Origin: Terriglobales bacterium
GTDB lineage: Bacteria > Acidobacteriota > Terriglobia > Terriglobales > Acidobacteriaceae
Reading direction: 5' to 3'
Length of the DNA: 37,390 bases
Assembly (NCBI GenBank): GCA_035454605.1
Contig: DATIGQ010000048.1
Span: 1-37,390 of the forward strand
Below the pieces are notes generated by a model that saw only the letters and a program-made list of their open reading frames with translations, searched no databases and was not told the DNA's origin. A program made the translations under genes and the position numbers. Shown piece after piece: positions 15,787-21,908 of this stretch; positions within the stretch are counted from its first letter, which is position 1; each line of letters starts with the position of its first letter.

Positions 15787-16992
15787 CTATGTTTTCTTGC
15801 CCTTCACCAGATCGAGAGCGCGTCGCAGGACGTCGTCCTCGCGCGAGGTCGGCTTGGCGGGCGCTTCGGGTCCCTCTCCTTCGCCTTCTTCCAAATCGAG
15901 CTCGTCCTGGGCGGAAGCCACGAGTACGTTAGGCGTGACGGCGTTGTCCTGGATGGCCTTACCTCCCGGCGAGTAGTACTTGGCCACGGAAAGAATCAGC
16001 GCCGAGCCGTCGCCAATCTCGATGACCTTCTGCACGGAACCGAGGCCGAAGGTACGGGCGCCAACTACATCGCCGCGCGCATTCTCCAGCACGGCCGCAG
16101 CCACCACTTCCGCCGCCCCGGCAGTACCGCGGTCCACCAGGACCACCAACGGCAGGCTGGTGATGGCCTTTGCCGGATCGGCAGCGAAGGTCTCGCGCGC
16201 GTACTTTTGCCCCTCCAGGTAGGTGATGACGCCGCGGTTGAGGAAAAGATTAGCCACGGCTATGCCTTCTGGGAGCTCGCCATCGGCAACGCCGCGCAGG
16301 TCGAGCACCAGGCTGTGGGCACCCGCGGTTTCAAGAGCGCGAATCTTGGAGGCAATCTCCTGGGCGCGGCCCTTGCCGAGCGTATCCACTTTGAGGTAGC
16401 CCACGTCGCCCTCGAGCACGCGGTCGGAAACCGGCGGGGCGTGTACTACGTCACGCGTGACCGTGATTTTCTGCGGCTCGTTGCGGCGGGGACGCACAAT
16501 GGAGAAGGTGATGTTCGAGCCCACTTGCCCCGGCATCAGGTTCTGGATCTCCGCCAGGGACATCTCGCGGCTGGAGCGGCCATCGATGCCTTCCAGGATG
16601 TCGCCGCCCTCCACGCCCGCCTTGGCCGCCGGACCTCCCGGAATGACCGAGATCACAGCCGCATAGCCGAAGCGCTTGGAGAGCATGGCGCCGATATTGC
16701 CCTTGCCATCGGCCTTGTGCTGTTTGTATACGCGATACTCGGATGGGTTCAGATAGCTGGAGTTGGCATCCAGCGATTCCACCAGGCCGTGCAATGCGCC
16801 GTCGGTGACCTGGGTGATGTTGGGCTCTTCGACGTACTCGCTGCGGATGCGCTGCAGCACTTCGCCATAGACGCCCAGTTGGCGGTACGCGCCCTCGCCG
16901 GAGGCAGCACGCACGCCCAACCCGCCCAGGATGGCAAACAACACCACCATGGCGGAAGTTCCTAGGAGGATTGCTTTCAGTCGCTTGGACAT
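15787..16992 (-). CDS. S41-family (CtpA-like) PDZ protein lacking the catalytic dyad
   Basis: A 401-residue protein with a transmembrane segment/signal anchor (about 7-27), an N-terminal CtpA cap, a PDZ domain (about 97-180: AAVISVIPGGPAAKAGVEGGDILEGIDG) and an S41 fold (about 195-370). In active CtpA/Prc enzymes the core reads GSASASE with the nucleophile in the middle Ser and, 25 residues later, TFGKG with the general-base Lys. Here these read GTAGAAE (Gly292) and TFGLG (Leu317), and the conserved NPGG loop after LDLR is also changed. It is therefore predicted to be a non-proteolytic scaffold. Start at 16992 is preferred over the TTG at 17046, which lies only four bases from a TATAAT box. 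The C-terminal tail is acidic. Confidence 0.86.
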   Translation of the reverse strand: MSKRLKAILLGTSAMVVLFAILGGLGVRAASGEGAYRQLGVYGEVLQRIRSEYVEEPNITQVTDGALHGLVESLDANSSYLNPSEYRVYKQHKADGKGNIGAMLSKRFGYAAVISVIPGGPAAKAGVEGGDILEGIDGRSSREMSLAEIQNLMPGQVGSNITFSIVRPRRNEPQKITVTRDVVHAPPVSDRVLEGDVGYLKVDTLGKGRAQEIASKIRALETAGAHSLVLDLRGVADGELPEGIAVANLFLNRGVITYLEGQKYARETFAADPAKAITSLPLVVLVDRGTAGAAEVVAAAVLENARGDVVGARTFGLGSVQKVIEIGDGSALILSVAKYYSPGGKAIQDNAVTPNVLVASAQDELDLEEGEGEGPEAPAKPTSREDDVLRRALDLVKGKKT

Positions 16993-17050
16993 CTTCTGTC
17001 TAACTACCTGCTCCGGTGAAATCGCCCGAAATCGGCCGCCGTACAAAGAG

Positions 17051-17056
17051 ATTATA
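17051..17056 (-). promoter_or_regulatory. -10 box (TATAAT) of the S41-like gene
   Basis: A perfect TATAAT reads leftward at 17051-17056. Transcription from it would start near 17044 and give a leader of about 50 bases before the ATG at 16992. This argues against the longer reading frame beginning at 17046. No good -35 match is seen. The 7-base inverted repeat AGGAGCC (17153-17159) / GGCTCCT (17179-17185) further upstream may mark the end of the preceding transcription unit. Confidence 0.45.
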
Positions 17057-17205
17057 CGGCATTTGGATGCAGCAGCCGCGATGAAGGTGAGCCGGAAAAT
17101 CGCAGCGGGCGAACCCAGGAACCAACCTTTAAGGCAGTTGTGGCTTTGCGATAGGAGCCGGGCAGATAGGCACAGCAGGGCTCCTCGGCGAAACGGGTTG
17201 AAGCC

Positions 17206-17400
17206 TCAGTGGTTCGTTTCCCCTTGTTCCTTCACCATCTCCATGGAATGCAGGTGGACGATCCAGCCGGTCTCCGGATGCATCTCGGCGCGGATGGTGT
17301 AGGTTTCGCGGCGGGCTACGTATCCCTGCTTTTCCAGGTCCAGCACACGGGCGTGGAAGCTTTCCACATCCCACTCCCGCACCATGGTGACCTTGGACAT
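17206..17400 (-). CDS. Small unknown protein downstream of ric
   Basis: A 64-residue protein with no family I recognise. It is soluble, without a signal or membrane segment. It contains REWDVESFHARVLDLEKQGYVARRETYTI and ends in ETNH. AGGAG lies seven bases before the chosen ATG at 17400; a longer frame begins at 17433. It follows the Fe-S repair gene by 38 bases on the same strand and is probably co-transcribed. Alternating charged and hydrophobic residues suggest a small alpha/beta fold. Confidence 0.6.
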   Translation of the reverse strand: MSKVTMVREWDVESFHARVLDLEKQGYVARRETYTIRAEMHPETGWIVHLHSMEMVKEQGETNH

Positions 17401-17438
17401 CGTGAGCTCCTGATTCGCCGCGGTCGTGGCCATGGCGT

Positions 17439-18179
17439 TCAGGCTGTGGCCGCGGTGAGTTCGGCCCGCTCTTCGAGCTTGGCCGCGCGCGGGAACAGCA
17501 GATTGTTCTCCAGGTGAATGTGGCGGTGCAAGTCCTGCTCGAACTCCTGCATCCCCTGGTAAAGGGCGAACCAGCTCATGCAGGCGTCGGCAGGAACGCT
17601 GTAGTCGGCGGCCAGTTTGCGAATGAGCTTGAGCGTGGCGCCGGCCGAGTCATGCTCCTGCATCATCATGCGGACCGGGTTGAGGACGGTGCCGAAAGCG
17701 GGAGCCAATACCGGTTCATGCCGCGTGAGGCGCTTCTCCAGATCGGTGATGTAGGGGAACAGCACCTGCTCCTCGCGCGCCATGTGCAGCAGTAGCTCGT
17801 CCGAAAGCGAACGGAACAGGTCGCGGATACGGAGCAGCTCGGAATGCTTCTCGCCATGGGCGGTGCAGACCTTGTGCAGCAATTCGTCCAGGCGCACCAT
17901 CTCGCGGCGGGTGAAGTAGTGATGATGATTCACGATGTAGGCGATGAGGCCGAACATCGGTTCGCTCGACCAGTCGCGCTCGCGGCTCTGGGCGAAGGCT
18001 GAACGCTCTTCGAACATCCGTCCAACCTGCTCCACCGAGACATTGGCGTTCCGGCAGGCTTCGTCCAGGGGGACGTTGCCGCCACAACAATAGTCGATGC
18101 CCAGTTCCTCGAACACCGGCAGAAGGCCGGGGTTCGCGAGGACCAGCTCGCCAACCGTCTTCTTCAGTTTGAACTCCAT
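17439..18179 (-). CDS. ric: Iron-sulfur cluster repair di-iron protein (Ric/YtfE/ScdA)
   Basis: A 246-residue protein. The N-terminal DUF542/ScdA_N domain carries the typical DYCCGG motif (Cys31-Cys32). A hemerythrin-like four-helix domain follows with iron-ligand candidates in VNHHHYFTR, CTAHGEKH, HMAREEQVLFPY, MMQEHDSAG and DLHRHIHLENNLLFP. Ric proteins repair Fe-S clusters damaged by nitric oxide or oxidants and are usually under FNR/NO-responsive control. GGAGG precedes the ATG at 18179, so the longer frame (to 18260) is rejected. A CRP-type palindrome lies 47 bases upstream of the start codon. Confidence 0.92.
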   Translation of the reverse strand: MEFKLKKTVGELVLANPGLLPVFEELGIDYCCGGNVPLDEACRNANVSVEQVGRMFEERSAFAQSRERDWSSEPMFGLIAYIVNHHHYFTRREMVRLDELLHKVCTAHGEKHSELLRIRDLFRSLSDELLLHMAREEQVLFPYITDLEKRLTRHEPVLAPAFGTVLNPVRMMMQEHDSAGATLKLIRKLAADYSVPADACMSWFALYQGMQEFEQDLHRHIHLENNLLFPRAAKLEERAELTAATA

Positions 18180-18197
18180 GGCGCCGCCTCCACCATC

Positions 18198-18239
18198 AGG
18201 ATAGGAGAGTCCCGTGAACCGGGCCGTGACTCGCGTCAC
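18198..18239 (-). promoter_or_regulatory. CRP-type site and class II promoter of ric
   Basis: GTGAC-TCGC-GTCAC (18226-18239) is a perfect 5+5 palindrome, centre 18232.5; read on the minus strand it extends to TGTGAC. If the site is centred at -41.5, transcription starts at 18191 and the -10 hexamer must be 18198-18203. That hexamer reads TATCCT on the minus strand (four of six consensus bases). The message would begin right at the GGAGG ribosome-binding site. Confidence 0.65.
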
Positions 18240-18289
18240 AGGGGGGAGTGACATGTGCACTCAGGCGGTGCGGACCGCGAAGGCGGAGC

Positions 18290-18739
18290 CTATCTCCGGT
18301 GCAGGTTGCGGACGCGGTCGTAGGCGGCGTCGAGGTCGGTAGTAAGGAGGCCGACCACCTGCAGGCAGGCCTCAGGGTGGCCTTCCAAGTAGTCGAGAAA
18401 CTCCTGGCGCGGGAAGAATGCGGCCTCCACCGGCGACAGCGCGCGGGCGCTGACCTCATGGGGGCGGCCGGAGAGTACGGCGCTCAGGCCCAGCATTTCC
18501 CCCGGTCCGGCGACTTCCAGCAGGAGCGTCTTGCCCCGGGGCGAAGAAACGGAGAGCTTCACTCGCCCGGAGCGCACCAGCAGGGCGCCGTCGGCCACGT
18601 GGCCTTCCTCGAACAGAATGGCGCCTTCGGGGTAGCGGCGCACCTGCCGGGTCCCATTCAGGTCGCGCCAAGGGTCGGCGGAGCCAGCGGCTCCGTAGGC
18701 GCCAGCGAAAGCGCGGTCGGCATGCAGGGTGTGTGACAT
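18290..18739 (-). CDS. CRP-like cyclic-nucleotide-binding-fold protein without a DNA-binding domain
   Basis: A 149-residue protein. Residues 35-130 are a clear CRP/FNR sensor beta-roll (YPEGAILFEEGHVADGALLVRSGRVKLSV, GKTLLLEVAGPGEMLGLSAVLSGRPHEVSA), closely related to the full-length regulator at 18929-19642. The C-terminal helix stops at RVRNLHRR, equivalent to the start of the linker in the paralogue, so the roughly 75-residue winged helix is absent. Only 51 bases lie between its stop codon and the CRP-type palindrome of ric, and no frame there encodes a helix-turn-helix. It could pair with the full-length regulator, act as a separate sensor, or be a deletion remnant. The conserved beta-roll and its own CRP-type site favour function. 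Confidence 0.8.
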   Translation of the reverse strand: MSHTLHADRAFAGAYGAAGSADPWRDLNGTRQVRRYPEGAILFEEGHVADGALLVRSGRVKLSVSSPRGKTLLLEVAGPGEMLGLSAVLSGRPHEVSARALSPVEAAFFPRQEFLDYLEGHPEACLQVVGLLTTDLDAAYDRVRNLHRR

Positions 18740-18759
18740 TGCTTGCCTCGTTAGCGCTA

Positions 18760-18802
18760 TTCATATCGTCTTGCTATGGGTGAACGCTGTGACTTAAGTC
18801 AC
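18760..18802 (-). promoter_or_regulatory. CRP-type site upstream of the truncated CRP-like gene
   Basis: GTGAC-TTAA-GTCAC (18789-18802) is a fully symmetric 14-base palindrome, centre 18795.5. On the minus strand TATGAA (18760-18765) is a possible -10, which puts the centre near -42.5. Transcription would start about 14 bases before the ATG at 18739. An isolated half-site GTGAC is also present at 18811-18815. Confidence 0.6.
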
Positions 18803-18928
18803 CCTGAAAAGTGACAAATAAACATGAGCCAGGTGGCAGGAGGCAGCAAGCAGGAACGACCTAAGCCCAGCCGGCAGGCGTCTGGTACAAGCCGGCAGCC
18901 AAAGGCGAGTAGGGCGGGGGAAGCGAGG

Positions 18929-19642
18929 TCAGGCGCCAACTAGGCTTTCGAGGGCGGAGCGGTCGCGGATAGTCACGGTCGCGCCGCGGACGTCGATGAA
19001 CTTACGCTTCTTGAGGTCCGCGAAAGCGCGGGTGACGGTCTCGCGCGAGGTGCCGATCATCTGCGCGATCTCCTCGTGGGTAAGCGTGACCTTCACCTTA
19101 TGGCCTCGGCCCGAGTTCTCGCTGGACGCCCACTCCAGCAGCAGGCGGGCCAGCTTCTCCGAAGCGGACTGCGAAAGGCCCAGGGTCCGGATCTCTTGGT
19201 AGGCGGTGTGGTAATTCTGGCTGAGTTGCTGGGCCACGCGCAGGGCGGCATCGCCGTGCTTGCGCAGAAAGTTGAGGAACTCGTCGCGGCGAATGAAGTT
19301 GACCTGAGTGGGCTCGAGCAGCTCGACCGTCGCTTCGTAGGGCTTGCCGGAGACGGTACTGCTCAGGCCCAGCACTTCGCCCGGTTCGACGATTTTGAGG
19401 ATCAGCGTCTTGCCCTCGGCCGAGGAAGCCGTGAGCTTGGCGCGGCCCTGGCACAGGATGAACACGCCGCGCGGGTTCTGCCCCTCCACATACAAGACCG
19501 CGCCCGCAGGATAGGAAGCGGTGGAGCGGATGGCTTCCAGTTCCTTGACTGCCACCGGAGAGAGATTGCAGAAAAGCCGCTTCTCCCTGAGTTCACAGGT
19601 CAGGCAACTATCCAGGATCTGGAGGCCGTAGGGCGTGCGCAT
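18929..19642 (-). CDS. CRP/FNR-family transcription regulator
   Basis: A 237-residue protein. The sensor beta-roll spans about 40-140, the dimer helix about 140-170, and the winged helix about 180-230. The recognition helix is GTSRETVTRAF: Arg200, Glu201 and Arg205 match CRP residues R180, E181 and R185, which read TGTGA half-sites. The N-terminus has Cys13, Cys16 and Cys25, and Cys64 lies in the beta-roll; an FNR-like Fe-S cluster is possible, though the spacing differs from E. coli FNR. Start at 19642: a TATATT box (19660-19665) lies just upstream, so the longer start at 19672 would precede the promoter. It is the best candidate to bind the palindromes in this window. Confidence 0.9.
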   Translation of the reverse strand: MRTPYGLQILDSCLTCELREKRLFCNLSPVAVKELEAIRSTASYPAGAVLYVEGQNPRGVFILCQGRAKLTASSAEGKTLILKIVEPGEVLGLSSTVSGKPYEATVELLEPTQVNFIRRDEFLNFLRKHGDAALRVAQQLSQNYHTAYQEIRTLGLSQSASEKLARLLLEWASSENSGRGHKVKVTLTHEEIAQMIGTSRETVTRAFADLKKRKFIDVRGATVTIRDRSALESLVGA

Positions 19643-19693
19643 GGCGACTGCCTCAATCGAATATATCACCAATGCGTGTGATGCCGCAGTGCG

Positions 19694-20005
19694 TTAGCCC
19701 TTGGGTTCGGCCTGGTCGGCGATCCAGGTGAGCGCACGCATGCCGGCGGGAAACCCCATGGTGGTGATGGACAGCAGAGCCACGTGACGGAGTTCCTCGG
19801 GCTTGATGCCGGTGGCCAGCGCGTTGCGCACCGCCGAGTGCGCGGCACCTTCAAGTCCGGCCCCGATGGCCAGCGCCAGCTTGATGAGGCGGCGCGTCTT
19901 GTCGTCCAGGGGACCGGCGTGGTGGCAGCGGTCGCCCAACTCGGTGAACGCCTTCCAGACCTCGGGGTAGTCCTTCTTCAACTGCTCAAACTGCGAGGGC
20001 AGCAT
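19694..20005 (-). CDS. Carboxymuconolactone decarboxylase / AhpD-like protein without the redox cysteines
   Basis: A 103-residue protein of the CMD/AhpD fold: FTELGDRCHHAGPLDDKTRRLIKLALAIGAGLEGAAHSAVRNALATGIKPEELRHVALLSITTMGFP. The CxxC motif of peroxidase-type AhpD is replaced by LEGAAH, keeping the Glu and His positions but no cysteine pair. Alkylperoxide reduction by a CxxC mechanism is therefore unlikely. It ends the leftward molybdoenzyme operon, 78 bases after the NrfD gene. Start at 20005 is preferred (AAAGGA upstream). The function is unknown; small CMD proteins often accompany redox operons. Confidence 0.8.
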   Translation of the reverse strand: MLPSQFEQLKKDYPEVWKAFTELGDRCHHAGPLDDKTRRLIKLALAIGAGLEGAAHSAVRNALATGIKPEELRHVALLSITTMGFPAGMRALTWIADQAEPKG

Positions 20006-20083
20006 GGCTTGTTCCTTTCGCTGGGATGTCACACCCGTGGCGGGCAAGGTACCACAGGCGAAGGTCCGGAAGCAGCCGCAGCG

Positions 20084-20980
20084 TCAGGAGCTGCGAAAAG
20101 CGGGCGCGGTCTGGGGGGAGAACAGGCCCGATTTCAGCAACACCATGAGGAGCGCATAGTCGCCGGTGAGTTCGCAGGTGGCGATCAGGACGGCGAGCCA
20201 GGTCGCAGGCACACGGCTGTGGATGACGGCGAGCAGCAACGTGGCCACCAGTCCGAGGGCGAGCACCAGGCCGAGGAAGAAGCGGGCATACCGGCCAACC
20301 ACCAGCATGCGCACGGTTTCCCGGGCCGCAGGCGACCAGTCCCACATGTGAGCCAGGTACATGGCCAGCAACACCAGGTTCGTGACCAGCAGGATGTACT
20401 CGAACTGCACGAGAAGTGCCGGAGCGGTTTCGCCCTGCCCCGTGAGTTCCCGCAAGGTGAGGGAAAGCGTGGTCCCACCGAGCGCGGCATAGGTCAGGCA
20501 GAGCAGCGGCAGCATGCCGGTATTCCAGAACGGAATGGCGCGCGACGAGTTCATGACAAAGCCGTCGTAGAACATGATGAACAGGGCGGCCAAGCCGGCC
20601 AGCCAGGCGATTGCCGGGGCGGGTTGCCAGCCCAGGGCGAGATAGCGTGGCAGGAGCAGCACCGCCCCGGTCACGCCGAAGATGCCGGTGGCCCAGATGC
20701 CGCGGGCGATCCAGGAGCGGTCGGGGCGCATGGCGGCGCGCCAGAAGCGCGCGGGACGTCCCAAGTACATCAAGTGGGCGGTGTTCTTGCCCACCATCAC
20801 GATGAGATAGCCCACTAGCAATCCCAGAGCATGGCCGGTGATCAGCGAGACCAGGAACAGGCCGGCGCCAATCTCTCCGAAGAAGAAGGCGGTGCCGATG
20901 AGCCAGTTCCACCAGCTCTGCCGGTAGTAGCCGTAGCCGAAGCGGTGCGGAGCAATGGCAATGGAAGGTTGTGCGCTCAT
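20084..20980 (-). CDS. NrfD/PsrC-type membrane quinone-interacting subunit
   Basis: A 298-residue integral membrane protein with about eight hydrophobic segments. It shows NrfD-family features: WWNWLIGTAFFFGEIGAGLFLVSL near the N-terminus, HLMYLGRPARFWRAAMRPDRSWIARGIW (the conserved cytoplasmic loop), and FYDGFVMNSSRAIPFWNTGMLPLL. NrfD-like subunits exchange electrons with menaquinone or ubiquinone and anchor a ferredoxin-like plus a molybdoenzyme subunit (CISM complexes such as Psr, Phs, Ttr, Soe). It starts 12 bases after the four-cluster subunit gene, so the two are co-translated. Confidence 0.9.
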   Translation of the reverse strand: MSAQPSIAIAPHRFGYGYYRQSWWNWLIGTAFFFGEIGAGLFLVSLITGHALGLLVGYLIVMVGKNTAHLMYLGRPARFWRAAMRPDRSWIARGIWATGIFGVTGAVLLLPRYLALGWQPAPAIAWLAGLAALFIMFYDGFVMNSSRAIPFWNTGMLPLLCLTYAALGGTTLSLTLRELTGQGETAPALLVQFEYILLVTNLVLLAMYLAHMWDWSPAARETVRMLVVGRYARFFLGLVLALGLVATLLLAVIHSRVPATWLAVLIATCELTGDYALLMVLLKSGLFSPQTAPAFRSS

Positions 20981-20992
20981 GGTTCCCTCACT

Positions 20993-21607
20993 CTATTCGT
21001 CCAGGTAGTACACACTGGGTTTGGTTTCGGCCTCGGGCAGCAGCGTCCAGCCGTTGCGTTCACGAATCAAACGCCGCAGGCGACCGTCTTGTTGCTCCAA
21101 GTCGCCAAAGATGCGGGCCTCGGTCGGACAGGTGACTACGCAAGCGGGCTCCAGACCCTGGTCCACGCGAGGTGCGCAGAGCGTGCACTTGGTCATGGTG
21201 CCTTCTTCGAACTCCGTGAACTTCACCGCTTCCATGGGGCTCACGCCGTCGCCGCTGTAGCCATGCTCCAGCAGGCCGCGCTCGATGTAGTGCCGGTTCA
21301 TGTAAGGGCAGGCCACGGCGCAGGCGCGGCAGCCGATGCAGACGTCCTTGTCCACCATGACGATGCCGTCGGCACGGATATGTGTGGCGCCGCTGGGACA
21401 GGCCTGGGCACAAGGCGCGTCCTCGCAGTGGTTGCACAGCACGGGCAGGAAGGTGCGCCGGGTCTGCGGGTAGGTACCCACTTCGCGGGTGATGACGCGA
21501 GCGAAGTGGACACCGGCGGGCGTCCCGTTCTCCTGCTTGCAGGCTACGGTGCAAGCGTTGCAGCCGATGCAGCGCTTGAGGTCGATCACCATTCCCAGTC
21601 TGGCCAT
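20993..21607 (-). CDS. Four-cluster ferredoxin subunit of a CISM oxidoreductase (PsrB/TtrB-like)
   Basis: A 204-residue protein with 16 cysteines in four clusters. CIGCNACTVACKQENG is near residue 13, CNHCEDAPCAQACP near 58, CIGCRACAVACPYMNR near 90, and CTLCAPRVDQGLEPACVVTCPTEA near 141. This is the standard electron-wire subunit between a molybdopterin catalytic subunit and an NrfD membrane subunit. GGGAGGA precedes the ATG. It has no Tat signal, like its catalytic partner, so the complex probably faces the cytoplasm. Confidence 0.93.
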   Translation of the reverse strand: MARLGMVIDLKRCIGCNACTVACKQENGTPAGVHFARVITREVGTYPQTRRTFLPVLCNHCEDAPCAQACPSGATHIRADGIVMVDKDVCIGCRACAVACPYMNRHYIERGLLEHGYSGDGVSPMEAVKFTEFEEGTMTKCTLCAPRVDQGLEPACVVTCPTEARIFGDLEQQDGRLRRLIRERNGWTLLPEAETKPSVYYLDE

Positions 21608-21620
21608 ACGTTCCTCCCGG

Positions 21621-21908
21621 TTAGCCGCCGTGCAGATGGCGCAGGATCGCCATGGTCACAACCTGCTCGCCGCCCTGCAGCGGGCGTTCGAGCTGGTCGG
21701 GTTTGAGGCTGAAGCCGTCCACCAGGACGGCGAAATCGCCACGCAGCCTGCCTTCGCAGGTGAGGTTGGCATAGAGGTTGCTCCCGTCGGTGGTGGCGAG
21801 TGAACGAAGCAGGTCCGCCACGGTGCCCTGCTCGAAGGGGACGGTGCGCTTGGAGAAGCCAAGCAGCTTGCGCGCCGTGCCCAGCGCGGCGACATCAATC
21901 GTGGGCAT
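21621..21908 (-). CDS. MoaD/ThiS-like ubiquitin-fold protein ending in Gly-Gly
   Basis: A 95-residue protein: MPTIDVAALGTARKLLGF, a beta-grasp middle (FAVLVDGFSLKPDQLERPLQGGEQV) and the C-terminus HLHGG. The terminal Gly-Gly and the layout match MoaD/ThiS sulfur carriers, which are adenylated and thiocarboxylated at that end. It overlaps the molybdoenzyme gene by 14 bases and precedes the Fe-S subunit gene by 13. AGGAGG lies before the ATG at 21908; the longer frame to 21983 would run further into the upstream gene. It may be a dedicated molybdopterin-synthase small subunit or another sulfur carrier. No MoaE, MoeB or ThiF gene is in the window. Confidence 0.8.
   Translation of the reverse strand: MPTIDVAALGTARKLLGFSKRTVPFEQGTVADLLRSLATTDGSNLYANLTCEGRLRGDFAVLVDGFSLKPDQLERPLQGGEQVVTMAILRHLHGG

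Noticed and set aside
16993-17046. TTG start at 17046 for the S41-like gene
   Set aside because: It lies four bases from the TATAAT box, so it would be outside or at the very edge of the transcript, and it would add 18 residues before the membrane segment.
19665-19682. ATCAC-N8-GTGAT upstream of the full-length CRP/FNR gene as an autoregulatory site
   Set aside because: The half-sites point outward with a spacing of eight, unlike the inward GTGA-N6-TCAC arrangement of the other sites. Autoregulation is not supported by it.
20030-20041. TGTCACACC upstream of the AhpD-like gene as a CRP-type site
   Set aside because: Only one half-site is present with no matching arm at the right distance. 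The gene is probably expressed from the upstream operon promoter.
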